Shown here: positions 38,707 to 48,495 of the stretch, in pieces
Numbering within the stretch: the stretch's first letter is position 1
How the letters are laid out: each line of letters begins with the position of its first letter
Notes under the pieces: model-generated
What the model saw: only the letters and a program-made list of their open reading frames with translations
What the model was told of the DNA's origin: nothing
Databases searched by the model: none
NCBI RefSeq assembly: GCF_028401385.1
Contig: NZ_JAQOMR010000002.1
Span: 186,001-250,000 of the forward strand
Length of the DNA: 64,000 bases
Direction of reading: 5' to 3'
Source: Marinicella algicola
GTDB lineage: Bacteria; Pseudomonadota; Gammaproteobacteria; Xanthomonadales; Marinicellaceae
Translations under genes and position numbers: made by a program

Positions 38707-39779
38707 AGTAGTCCGGGTTATCGCGAAACTGCGGATCGTTGATGTCGTAGACGAAGGCGCCCGCATCGCGCTTGGCCATGTAGTCGTCGTGGAAGAACGG
38801 CACCAGCTTGTCGCGGTCGATGTTCTCCTGATTGAAGGGGATGACGGACACGAACACCGCCTTCTTGTAATCCTCGCCGGCGAAGTAGGCCTTGATTTGC
38901 TGATGCGCGATGTCGGCCTCAAGGGTCGCTGTTTCGTTCACATCCATGGTGACCACGCCGTCCTCGACCCAATCCCAGGACTTCTCCTTGCCGTTGGATG
39001 CGCCGAGCCAGTATTCGGACAGAATCGAGCCCGGCCTCCTCGAAGGCCTGCAGCACGCCGGCCATCATCTCGTCATTGTGGACGTAGACACCGTCGAAGC
39101 CGTCCGGACCCAGGCTGGTGATCGCATCCTGCATCACCTTCTTGGCCGGGTCGGCGAACCAGCCGCCCGAGCCCCAGAACACCACCTGCAGGTCTTCGCC
39201 GCCGGCGCCCTTGACGCCGACATTCTCGGCGAGATTACCGATGTCCTTGCCCTGCGCATCATAGGCTTTCAGGAAACCCTCTGTCTGGCCGGAGGCGGTG
39301 CCCTGGCCGAGCTTGCCCTCAATCATGATCAGTCGATTGACGCCGTGCTTCAGGGCCGACTCGCCGGCATATTCGCCGATCTGGACCCAGTCGTAACCGG
39401 CAAAGCCGGCAAGACCCGGCTCGTTGGGCGGATTGTGCGTCAGGTGGAACTCGGGAATGCCGGCGTCATGGGCGAGATTCAGTGTCCGCGAGGTGGTTTC
39501 CGGCGAATTCTGCACGACCAGAAGCGCGTCAACGCCCTGGGTGATGAAGTTCTCGACAGCGGCGATCTGTTCCGGCGCGGTGCCCTGGCCGACAACGTCA
39601 AGCACCGTCCAGCCCTGACGTTCCGCAAGAGTCCTGAACACCTCGTAACCGGCTTTGTAGAAGTCATCGGAGGCATCCATGTAATAGCCAATGACCTTGT
39701 CTTCGGCCTGCGCGCCGCTGCCAATGGCCATGGCGCCGACGGCAATGGCCGTCATCAGTGAAAGTGTAAGCTTCTTCAT
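38705..39779 (-). pseudogene. Ribose-type ABC periplasmic sugar-binding protein, frameshifted
   Basis: ATG 39779 opens a signal peptide (KKLTLSLMTAIAVGAMAIGS, cleavage after AQA). Peripla_BP_4 features: GYYMDASDDFYKAGYEVFRT, APEQIAAVENFITQGVDALL, FDGVYVHNDEMMAGVLQAFE. Near 39025 the frame shifts; the other frame reads ILSEYWLGASNGKEKSWDWV, then VTMDVNETATLEADIAHQQI and ends FRDNPDY at 38705. About 355 residues joined. Ligand probably a monosaccharide or polyol. Confidence 0.87.
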
Positions 39780-39918
39780 TTTCCTTCTCCCTCTTGTGTT
39801 TGTGCTCCGCCCTCTGGACGTCACACGTTTTGCTTCGGCCTTGCCGAGAGCATCTCCTGCCCTTGCTGGTTTCCACGCTCGCCTTCTGCCGCCGCCCGTG
39901 CACCCGCCCTTTCCCGTT

Positions 39919-40963
39919 TCAGCGTCCGGTAGTCGGAAATACGCCGGAAACGTCTCCGGCCGAGACGGCGATGATGATGATCAGTCCCTTGGCCAGGAAC
40001 TGCACCTCCGAAGGCAGCCTCAGCATGTTCATGGCGTTGGCGATCGAACCGAGGAATATGACGCCGATCAGCGTGCCGACGACGTTGCCCCGCCCCCGGA
40101 AAGCGCCGTACCGCCGATGACGACCATGGCGATGGTGTCGATCTCCAGGCCCTGTCCGAGCGTGATAATGCCGGTATTGATGCGCGCCAGCAGCATGGTG
40201 GCGCCGATGCCGACCAGCAGACCCTGGATGCAGTAGACGGCAAGCTTCATGTTCTTGACGTCGATGCCGGCCAGGAAAGCGGCCCGCGGATTGGTGCCGA
40301 CGGCATAGATGCGCCGCCCGAACTTGGTGTAGGTCAGCATCAGACCGCCGATCAGCGCGACCAGGAAAAGATCAGCACATAAGGCGGCACCCGAAGCGCC
40401 AGCCCGGTGATCGGGTCCCTGGCGCCGTCGATCAGGTTGACGGTCAGAAAATCGAGCTCGCCCTTCATCACGACTTCACGCGAATTGGACAGGAGCAGCG
40501 CAATGCCCTGGAACGAGATCATGCCGCCAAGCGTAATGATGAACGGTTCGATGCGGGTGCGCGAGATGATGAACCCCATGATCGCCTCAAGCACGATCGC
40601 CGCAGAAATTCCGAGCGCGATGGACGGCACGACGCCGAAACCCCAGCGCGAGATGCCCAAAGACACCACGATCGAGACCAGCGAGGCCAGCATGCCGACC
40701 GACAGATCGATGCCGCCCGAAATCATCACCATGGTCATCGACACCGCAATGATGCCGGGCACCGCGACCTGCTGGAGGATGTTGAGGATGTTCACCGGGC
40801 TGATGAAGGTCGGATATTTGGAAAATCCCGAGGCGATCAACTGCCAAAGCACGATGATGAAAACAAAGCTCAAAAAGATCGAAAGCACGGTCAGGTTCTC
40901 GTGCCGCTTGAACAGCGACGTCTTGACGACCGGGGTGGAACTGGTGTTGTCGCGCGTACTCAC
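39919..40963 (-). pseudogene. Ribose-type ABC sugar permease, two frameshifts
   Basis: GTG 40963 overlaps the ATPase stop. RbsC-like: VPGIIAVSMTMVMISGGIDL, GMLASLVSIVVSLGISRWGF, TRIEPFIITLGGMISFQGIA. The frame shifts near 40370 (LIFSWSR should join the next helix before YTKFGRRIYAVGTNPRAA) and near 40095 (GGTALSGG to GNVVGTLIGVIFLGSIANAM), and ends at 39919. Joined length about 347. Confidence 0.86.
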
Positions 40964-42443
40964 TCTTCCTGATCTCCTATTGAAAGGGTGAGGATGTTCT
41001 CTTCGATTATCTCCTCACCGGTCAGTTCCCCTGCGATCTCGCCCTTCTTGAAAACGATCACGCGATCACTCATCGAGATCACCTCCGGCATGTCGGAGGA
41101 GACCATCAGGATGGCCTTGCCCTGCTTCAGCAGATCGACCATGACCTTGTAGATTTCCTGCTTGGAGCCGACATCGACGCCGTGGGACGGTTCGTCGAAG
41201 ATGAAAATCTCGCCCCCGGTGTTGAACCACTTGCCCAGCACCACCTTCTGCTGGTTCCCCCGGACAGGTTGACGGCCCGGGTGCGGGCGTTCGGCGCCTT
41301 GATGTTCAGCCGTTCGATGTATTTCTCGCCGACGGCCTCGTCTTCGCCGGGCCGCGCGATGAAATTGCGCGTGTTCACCATGTTGGCAACGGCGACGTTC
41401 TCGCCGATCGACTTGGTCAGAAACAGGCCGGTGTTCTGGCGGTCCTCGGTGATGAAGCACATCTTGTTGCGGATCGCCGCCTTCGGGCTCGAATGATGGA
41501 CCTTTTCGCCGTCGATCAGAATGTCGCCATGAACGATCGGCGCGCTGCCGAACAGCACCTCCATGAGTTCGGAGCGCCCGGACCCGACCATGCCGGCAAA
41601 GCCGAGAATCTCACCGCGGCGCAGGTCGAACGAGACATCCTTTACGCCGTTACCGGTGACGTTGCGGACCGAGAGCCCCACCTCGCCCGGTCGAATGCGC
41701 TCGCGCTCGTAGAAGGTCGAAGGGTCGCGCCCGACCATATCCTTGATGAGTGTCGATCTGGCGAGGCCGGAAATAGGATGGACGCTGACCTTGCGCCCGT
41801 CCCGCAGGACCGTCGCCCGGTCGCCGATCTCGAACACCTCGTCGAGGTGATGCGAGATGTAAATGACGCCGATGCCGTTGTCGCGCACGGTCCTGACGAT
41901 CTCAAGAACCGTGTCGATTTCCCTGGCGGAGAAGGAGGCCGTCGGCTCGTCGAGGATGACGAGGTTCGAGTTGAACAGCACCGCTTTGGCGATCTCGACC
42001 ACCTTCTGCTGGCCGCTGGTGAGATCGCGCATCTTCAGATCTGGCGACAGGTCGCTCTTCAGAAACCTGAGAACCCTTTCGGCCTGTTCACGCATCTTGC
42101 TACGCTGCTGAAGGCCCCAGCGGGTGATCTCGGCGCCGGTGAAGATGTTCTCGGTGATCGAGAGGTCGTTGAAGACGATGTGTTCCTGATAGATGGTGTG
42201 AATGCCCAACTGCAGCGCCGAGCGCGGCGTCAGCGAAACCGGCTTGCCGTCAAACAGTATCTCGCCGCCTTCGTCCGGCTTATGTGCGCCGGAGAGGACC
42301 TTGATCAGCGTGGACTTGCCCGCGCCGTTTTCTCCGCACAGGCAGTGCACCTCGCCGCGCTTCACGTCGAAGGAAATGTCCTCCAGCGCCCGCACGCCGG
42401 GAAACGTCTTTGAAATGCGTGACAAACGCAGTATTTCGTCCAT
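40960..42443 (-). pseudogene. Ribose-type ABC sugar importer ATPase (RbsA-like), frameshifted
   Basis: Two tandem nucleotide-binding domains. First: Walker A GENGAGKST, signature LTSGQQKVVEIAKA, Walker B LVILDEPTASFS. Second: degenerate Walker A GMVGSGRSE, then LSGGNQQKVVLGKW and IFIFDEPSHGVDVG. The frame is lost in the G-run of LSGG (CCCCC at 41258-41262 plus strand lacks one base). About 494 residues joined, normal for MglA/RbsA. Confidence 0.9.
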
Positions 42444-42482
42444 GGTCCCCTCCCTCGGCCGAACGGCGGTTACTTTCCTGTC

Positions 42483-43592
42483 TCAGCGTTTGTCGAAGTC
42501 GGGCACCTTGACGATCTCTCCGCCCTTGAGCGCCGACTGGTGGGCGCAGATGCCGACCGAGGTCCAGTTGGCGGACTGCTCGACATTCGGGAACGGGTCG
42601 CGGTCCTCGAGGAGCGCATTGATGAACTCGTTCACCAGGTGTGGATGCGAACCGCCATGCCCGCCGCCCTGAACGAAACTGAGATGTTCCTCGTCGACGA
42701 TGCCGCGGGTGAATTTCCTGATTTCCTCGGGCAGCCGGTGCGCATAGTCCGGCACCTCGACGTACTCGGCGATCTCTGGTTCGGGCCTGTTTGCAGTGTG
42801 CAGCACCGGGTTCTCGTCGGTGATGAGCTGCCACTCGAAGCTCTTCTTCGAGCCGTAGACGTCGATCGACTCGCGGTACTGGCGCGCGGTGTCCCACAGG
42901 AAGCGCCAGACATGGGCGGCGACGTCGGAATCCTTGATCTTGATCTGGCAGGTTTCGACGGCGAATTTCGAGCCGGAGCGGGAAGCGCACTCTTCGTTGA
43001 CCGTGCCGGAGCCGAAACAGGAGACATAGTCGGCCATGCCGTCGACCATGGCCATGAGCGGGGCGACGACATGGGTGGCATAATGCATCGGCACCATGTC
43101 CTTCCAGTAGTCGGGCCAGCCCTCCATATTCTGAGGGTGCGAAGCCTGCAGGTACTGGATCTTGCCCAGTTCGCCCTTGTCATAAAGCTCCTTGATGAAC
43201 AGATATTCGCGCGCATAGACAACCGTTTCGGCCATCATGTATTTGAGCCCGGTCTCACGCACGAGGTCGACGATCTCCCTGGCCTCGTCCAGCGTCGTCG
43301 CCATCGGCACGGTGCACATCACGTGCTTGCCGGCCTTGAGCGCGGCAATGGTCTGCGGCGCGTGATCGGGGATCGGGCTGTTGATGTGAACGCAGTCGAC
43401 GTTCGGGTCGGTCAGCACGTCGCGGAAATCCGTGTACCGCGTTTGGATGCCGAACTGATCGCCAACCTCGTTGAGCCTGGACTTCGAACGCTGGCAGATC
43501 GCCGTGACCTCGGCTTTCGGATGCGCCTGATAGATCGGAATGAATTCCGACCCGAACCCAAGTCCGATCAAACCAACTCTTGCCTTTTCCAT
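42483..43592 (-). CDS. Gfo/Idh/MocA-family oxidoreductase
   Basis: 369 residues in one frame. Rossmann start KARVGLIGLGFGSEFIPIY, then HINSPIPDHAPQTIAALKAG, conserved Lys-containing segment in GKHVMCTVPMATTLDEARE (Lys at GKHV; the usual EKP is VPM), and the C-terminal sheet domain with GGGHGGSHPHLVNEFI. First gene of the importer operon, 40 bases before the ATPase. It may oxidise the imported sugar or inositol-like compound. The missing EKP Lys is notable. Confidence 0.85.
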   Translation of the reverse strand: MEKARVGLIGLGFGSEFIPIYQAHPKAEVTAICQRSKSRLNEVGDQFGIQTRYTDFRDVLTDPNVDCVHINSPIPDHAPQTIAALKAGKHVMCTVPMATTLDEAREIVDLVRETGLKYMMAETVVYAREYLFIKELYDKGELGKIQYLQASHPQNMEGWPDYWKDMVPMHYATHVVAPLMAMVDGMADYVSCFGSGTVNEECASRSGSKFAVETCQIKIKDSDVAAHVWRFLWDTARQYRESIDVYGSKKSFEWQLITDENPVLHTANRPEPEIAEYVEVPDYAHRLPEEIRKFTRGIVDEEHLSFVQGGGHGGSHPHLVNEFINALLEDRDPFPNVEQSANWTSVGICAHQSALKGGEIVKVPDFDKR

Positions 43593-43640
43593 GGTAACCC
43601 CCAGTTTCTCCTTGGCTTGGAGTATTGAGGAGTTCTCAGT

Positions 43641-43668
43641 ATTTTAGAATGAATATTTGCGCTAAAAT
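43641..43668. promoter_or_regulatory. Inverted repeat upstream of the importer operon
   Basis: ATTTTAG (43641-43647) and CTAAAAT (43662-43668), perfect 7-base arms, 49-76 bases upstream of the Gfo/Idh start. A good position for the XylR-like regulator encoded just upstream. Confidence 0.4.
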
Positions 43669-43808
43669 CCTGATGAATTTTACCTGAACTACAGAATGTT
43701 CAAATTAATACGCAACAGATGAATGAGTTTCGAATTTTATACAGTTAATCGGACCGCTGCACTTTGTGCAGCAGCCGACGGCCTTCCTGTCAGATACGGC
43801 GTTTGCAG

Positions 43809-44987
43809 TCAGTCCGGCAATTTGGGCAAGGCGCGCCCTTTGACCTGTTCGCGGTATTCGCGCGGCGTCAGGCCTGTTTCCTTCTTGAAGAACACGCTCA
43901 GATACTCGGGGTGCTGGATGCCGAGCGCTTCGCTGATCTCGGACAGGGACATGTCCGTCTCAAGCAAGAGCTCCCGGACGGCATTCGTTCGCACGCGCAG
44001 GATCTCCTGGTGCGGGGTACGATCGAGCGCCTTACGGAAACGCGCTTCGAGCACGCGACGCGACAGCGGCACGATGGCGAGGATGTCTTCGACCCTGATG
44101 TTCTTGTGGGCGTTCTTCCTGATAAAGGCGATGGCTTCGGCAACATGGCGGTCCCGCACGGTCAGCATATCGGTCGACACACGCTTTCGCACGCCGAGCG
44201 GCTCCACCGAGTGCTTGCGTCCCGAAAGTTTTTCACCGAGCATCAGGCGGTCGAGGATTTCGGCGGCATAGGCGCCGGCAGCGAATGAATTGGGAATAAT
44301 GCTCGACATGGTCGGCGTGGTGATCTCGCACAGAAGCTCGTCATTGTCGACGCCGACGATGGCGATATCCTCGGGCACCATGAATCCGTAATAGCGGCAG
44401 ATTTCGACGAGCTGCTGTCCACATGCGTCGTAGCACGCAAAGATACCGACCGGCTTTGGCAGCGCGTTGAGCCAGGCGCGGATCGCCTCGCGCTGGGTCC
44501 ACCACCGCACGCGCGGCTCCTCGCGCTTCGGCAGGTTGTAGATCCGCGATTTGATGATATCGGGGTGGCCGAGAATGCGTTCGAAGGCGTGCTGACGCCA
44601 GATCGACCAATTGTAGAACGGGTCGCCGAAAAAGGCGAAATTCTGAAGCCCGCAATCGCGCAGATGGTTGAGGGCGAGATGCGTGATCGCCTCGTCGTCG
44701 GTCTCCACCCAGGGTATTCCCTCGATCAGCCGGGCGGCGCTCACATCGACCGTGGGCACGTTCATGGTCTTGATGATCCGCGCCATCTGGTCTGTTTCGA
44801 TGCGGGCTATGACGCCGTCGAATTTCCAGTTTCCGACAAAAGACTCGTCGATTTCGTGGCGGCCATGCTCGGTGAGATAGAGCGTCCAGCCGCGCCGGGT
44901 GCGGGCATATTCATGAATGCCGTGAAGAATGCCGCGCGCATAGCTGTTCGACGTTTCGATAATGAGTGCGATATTTCTCTCGTCCAC
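43809..44987 (-). CDS. XylR-like regulator: sugar-binding domain with C-terminal AraC helix-turn-helix
   Basis: About 392 residues from GTG 44987 with GGAGAGG upstream. N-terminal LacI-type periplasmic-binding fold (ALIIETSNSYARGILHGIHE, DGVIARIETDQMARIIKTMN, PEDIAIVGVDNDELLCEITT, MSSIIPNSFAAGAYAAEIL), then a double AraC helix-turn-helix (VEDILAIVPLSRRVLEARFR, LSEISEALGIQHPEYLSVFF, KKETGLTPREYR). The architecture is that of E. coli XylR, activator of xylose genes. Likely senses the sugar carried by the adjacent importer. Confidence 0.9.
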   Translation of the reverse strand: MDERNIALIIETSNSYARGILHGIHEYARTRRGWTLYLTEHGRHEIDESFVGNWKFDGVIARIETDQMARIIKTMNVPTVDVSAARLIEGIPWVETDDEAITHLALNHLRDCGLQNFAFFGDPFYNWSIWRQHAFERILGHPDIIKSRIYNLPKREEPRVRWWTQREAIRAWLNALPKPVGIFACYDACGQQLVEICRYYGFMVPEDIAIVGVDNDELLCEITTPTMSSIIPNSFAAGAYAAEILDRLMLGEKLSGRKHSVEPLGVRKRVSTDMLTVRDRHVAEAIAFIRKNAHKNIRVEDILAIVPLSRRVLEARFRKALDRTPHQEILRVRTNAVRELLLETDMSLSEISEALGIQHPEYLSVFFKKETGLTPREYREQVKGRALPKLPD

Positions 44988-45106
44988 CGTCCTCTCCCCT
45001 TCCCTGCGCCCCCTGCGTCGCTCAAGGACGCCTTGCCGCCTGACGCCGTGCGAAACCGGATCATACAGTCCGGTTCCTCGCACTCCCAGCGAAATGGCAA
45101 GGGATA

Positions 45107-45951
45107 TCAGCCGAGCAGACTGCGAAGGTAATTTGCCCCGGCGCTGGCCAGTTCGTCCTGGGAGGGGCAAGCGGGCGCCAGATGGAGGCCGCCTTGGCGA
45201 TCTCGACCGCGCCCGGCGTAAAGGACTCGATGACGAGGGCGCCGTCATATCCGATTTCGACAAGCGCATCGCGGATGCCCTTCCAGTCCTGGTGGCCTGA
45301 GCCGGGAATGCCGCGATCGTTCTCGCAGGCGTGCACGTGGACGAGCCGCTCGCCAGCGGCGCGGATCGCCTCGGGGATGCTCTTTTCTTCGATATTGGCG
45401 TGGAATGTATCGATATGGAAGCCATAGGCGGAACTGCCGACATCATCGATCAGCGCCAGCGCCTGTTCGGTCAGGTTGACCATATCGCTTTCGAACCGGT
45501 TAAGCGGTTCGACCCCCACCGTGACGCCTGCATCCAGGGCCACGCCCGCAATGTCCTGAAGGGTCTCGACGCACCATGCCCATTCCCGCTTCTTCTCGAC
45601 ATCGGGCACCAGGCGGGTCTTGCCGACAGCAGAATAGACCGGGCCGCAGAACAGCGTGCTGCCGACGGCCTCCGCGAACCCGATGCTTGAGCGGATGTAG
45701 TTCGCGCCGTTGGTGCGGATCGCCGGATCGTCGCTCGCTATGTCCCGCGTGGGCCCGAAGGCGCCGCAGACCGTGATCGCAAGGCCGTTGTCGGCTGCGA
45801 CCTTGCGCAGCAGCCGCGCGTCAATGAGATCGGCATCGTCGAGCGCAACCTCGAGCACGTCGAAACCCATCCTGCTGATCTTGGGAATCAGGTCGAAATC
45901 AGCCGTCGTAAATGGCGACGTCCAGACCCAGGTGTTCACACCGATCTTCAT
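45107..45951 (-). pseudogene. Sugar 3-epimerase-like TIM-barrel enzyme, 3' end frameshifted
   Basis: Resembles D-tagatose/D-psicose 3-epimerases. The four metal ligands are in place: E148 in VGVEPLNRFE, D181 in GFHIDTFHANIEE, H207 in VHVHACENDRGIPG and E242 in ALVIESFTP. Near the end RPLAP should continue SQDELASAGANYLRSLLG; one C is missing in GCCCCTCCC near 45165, and the true stop is at 45107. Length about 281. Located upstream of the XylR-like gene on the same strand, so it likely interconverts the imported ketose. Confidence 0.85.
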
Positions 45952-46227
45952 TGCACACTCCTCCTCCAGGCCGTGCTTTGTGGCGGCCGCGCGCGGATTT
46001 CCGCGTCGTTATTGTTGGGCTGACATTGTCATGCAGCAGCGCGCCGGCGTGAAGGAGCATTCGCGCGAGATTTGTGAGATATTTGACCGCCATTTCGTCG
46101 GATGCGCGTCAATCTGTGGCTCGGGGCACGCAAAGAACGGATTTCAAACATGTTTGTTAAATGTCGGGTGAGATTGAGCCAATTTCTCGTTTCGCCATGA
46201 TCCACCGTCGATTTGAGAAGCTTTTTG
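45952..46227. other. Intergenic region upstream of the epimerase gene
   Basis: About 275 bases that should contain the promoter for the epimerase-XylR genes. No operator palindrome stands out and no gene is supported. Confidence 0.35.
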
Positions 46228-46302
46228 TTATTCGGCGCGGCACCAGGCCCCACACGTTTTAAATATTTCAAAGACTTATCATGCCGATCGGCGTCGAACC
46301 CC
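46228..46302 (-). repeat. Transposon-end-like sequence, copy L
   Basis: Read on the minus strand from 46302: GGGGTTCGACGCCGATCGGC, then AAGTCTTTGAA and a block ending CGCCGAATAACA. A related copy in the opposite orientation is at 56675-56752. The GGGG start and about 75-base conservation look like a terminal region of a transposon. It coincides with the broken 3' end of the L,D-transpeptidase gene, so the element would extend leftward. Confidence 0.55.
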
Positions 46303-46311
46303 TATGACGGC

Positions 46312-46706
46312 TTACAACCCCGGCCATTCCTTTTTGGCGGCGATTGTCGCCTCGCCCTGAAAATTAAACGCCTCGACTTTTCCGACGCCGACGCCATAGC
46401 GCAATGCGCGACCATTCTCCCGAACCAGGTAGAGGAAACGCTCATTGGGGTCCACGACGACGGTTCCAGGCGCATATTCGGTCGCATAGGACACTTCTTG
46501 CCGCAGGAACTTCGGATCCACTTTTTCAACATCAACCGCATGAACCGGATATGGTTCGGTCGTAATCTCGCCATACACCGCCCGATAAGCTTCGTTGTTG
46601 GCGGGGATGCTGGAAATCGGCTCAACAACTGCGGCAGACTCAATAGAGGTACAGCCCCCGCAAGCAGCGGAAATCCGATCATAAAAGTACGCCTGTCTAT
46701 CGACAT
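46312..46706 (-). pseudogene. L,D-transpeptidase (YkuD family), 3' truncated and frameshifted
   Basis: Starts at 46706 with a Tat/Sec-like leader (MSIDRRTFMIGFPLLAGAVP). After TTKLIGR the frame slips near 46575 and the N-terminal part of a YkuD enzyme follows: EVSYATEYAPGTVVVDPNER, FLYLVRENGRALRYGVGVGK, ATIAAKKEWPG. It stops at the transposon-end-like sequence; the catalytic HGTxxP and SxGC(I)R motifs are missing, so it is inactive. Confidence 0.8.
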
Positions 46707-46815
46707 CTGAAAACTAACTCCTTCGGCAATGATGGTTGTTTTCAGGTGTAAGACAGGTAGCGAGAATGATGTCTATTCGCTATGGTTTGATTTTACTCAT
46801 AACCAAGAGATATGT

Positions 46816-47732
46816 ATGGACATCAACGCCGCCTTGCGCGCCTTCGTCAGAACCGTGGAAAAGGGGTCAATGACAGGCGCTGCACGCGACCTCGGCATAT
46901 CGCAGCCAGCCGTGACCAAACACCTCCGCAACCTTGAACATCACGTCAGTGCGCGCCTGCTGGAACGTTCATCGCGATCCGTCCGTCCGACAGCCCACGG
47001 TCTGGCGCTCTACGAAGCGAGCCGCACAGCGCTGGCCTCCATAGAAGCCGCTATTGAGGGCGTTCGCCGCGATATGGGAGAAGTCGAAGGCACGCTCAGA
47101 GTACACGCGCCTTCCTGTCTGGGAGCCGAGCATCTTCACCGTATGGTGATGGAGTTTCAGGACGAGCACCCGGCCGTCGTGGTGGACCTTGTTCTCGACA
47201 ATCGCCACGTCGATTTGATCTACGAAAATTTCGACCTCGCAGTGCGGTATGGAAAGCCGGAAAGTCAGGCGTTGATTATCCGCCGGATAGGTTTGATACG
47301 CCGCATCCTCGCGGCCTCCCTGAATACCTGCAACGGAATGGGCCGATCGACAGTCTGGAGCGATTTTCGGCCATGGGCATCGTCACGACGACGACTATTC
47401 TATCGCCGCGCGATACGCTCACGGTCTGCCAGAGCGATACGAATTTCGAGGTCCAAGTCCAGCCCGTACTCAGAACCAACAACGCGCAGGTTATCAAGGC
47501 CAGTTTGCTGGCAGGGCGCGGAGCCGGTCCGGTTCAGGTGATCCTCGTTGCCGATGAGCTGGCCGATGGACGTCTCGTGCGCGTCCTGGCCGATTATGAG
47601 GTAAAGCCGACCGATGTGTTCCTGGCATACCCATCTACGAAGTTCATGCGCCCGGTCGTACGGGCGTTCACCGATTTTGTCATTCCGAAGCTTCGAGCCG
47701 TGGAAGGCATTGACGCAATCTCGCGCGCATAA
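46816..47732 (+). pseudogene. LysR-family transcriptional regulator, frameshifted near 47330
   Basis: ATG 46816 (MDINAALRAFVRTVEKGSMT), winged helix GAARDLGISQPAVTKHLRNL. Effector domain GTLRVHAPSCLGAEHLHRMV, NRHVDLIYENFDLAVRYGKP. Between about 47310 and 47370 the frame changes and the second half continues FEVQVQPVLRTNNAQVIKAS, ELADGRLVRVLADYEVKPTD, KFMRPVVRAFTDFVIPKLRA. Joined length about 304. Its target may have been the L,D-transpeptidase gene, from which it diverges. Confidence 0.85.
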
Positions 47733-47843
47733 TGTTGCGTTACCCCTGACATCTGTTTCGCCACGACCCACCTTCGATACGAAAAACTTTTTGCTTGTAG
47801 CTATTTGCGCCTGCTCAGGTGAGACAAAATCTGCTGAAAATCA

Positions 47844-47916
47844 TCACACGAACGATCCGGAGAATACAGCAACAACTTGCTCTCGCGTGGTGACGCCGAG
47901 TTTAACCCGCGCATTC
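47844..47916 (-). pseudogene. Possible C-terminal tail of a LuxR-type regulator, cut by IS3 fragment
   Basis: The minus strand next to the IS end reads NARVKLGVTTREQV followed by a short tail and stop at 47844, similar to the last helix of a LuxR DNA-binding domain (NARxKLGVxTREQAV). Only about 23 codons, so weak. Confidence 0.3.
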
Positions 47917-48250
47917 TGAAGTGGTCCTGTTTTTTCGGACAGGTTTGCGGCTCAGCTAAGATGCATCGGGGTTAGGTTTCATGCCGCTTGGTTCATCTGC
48001 ATCGCAGTAAAGTATGCCTCGTCGGGCGTTCGTTTTCAAGCGCGGTGTGTGGCCGCTCAGCGTTGTAAAATCCGATCCAGTTGTCGATGATGCGTTTGGC
48101 TTGGAAGCCGTCCTGCAATTCGTGCAGGTAGACGGCCTCCTGCCTCAGGGGTCGCCACAGACGCTCGATAAATATGTTGTCGAGGTATCGCCCCCGACTG
48201 ATGCCATCGAGATTGCGTCAGAGCCCCATTACAACGCCGATGTGAGAGCG
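47917..48250 (-). mobile_element. IS3-family element remnant (end of orfB)
   Basis: On the minus strand RYLDNIFIERLWRPLRQEAV, YLHELQDGFQAKRIIDNWIG and FYNAERPHTAL are the C-terminal part of an IS3-type OrfB including the catalytic Glu (IERLWR). A one-base slip in the tail hides the normal ending PDEAYFTAMQMNQAA, stop 47989. The element end TGAAGTGGTCCTG is at 47917. The 5' part is absent. Confidence 0.75.
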
Positions 48251-48380
48251 GCGGTGCAAAATTAGTCCACGGTAGCGGCGGGATTGTTCCGCTTCGGGCG
48301 GTGTAAAACCCGGCCACCTATTTTCCTTCTGCAACGTATGCAGGAGGGTTGAGGGATCTATACCGTGTTGGTGTGGACGG

Positions 48381-48413
48381 CTGTTCCGTCTCAACGCCCT
48401 TGAGACGGAACAG
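48381..48413. terminator. Strong hairpin, 14-base perfect stem
   Basis: CTGTTCCGTCTCAA (48381-48394), 5-base loop, TTGAGACGGAACAG (48400-48413). It lies 83 bases after the uxuA-like stop (transcribed leftward) and before the IS3 remnant, so it may terminate the idnD-uxuA transcript, but no T-run follows. Confidence 0.5.
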
Positions 48414-48495
48414 TTTACCAGGTGTTTTTCGAGCTCTCCGCGCAATAGCCCCGTGGAGCCCCAATCGAGTAAAGCCGCCTAGGATCGAGCGCTGT

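Noticed and set aside
42540..43628. 362-codon plus-strand frame
   Set aside because: Antisense shadow of the Gfo/Idh gene.
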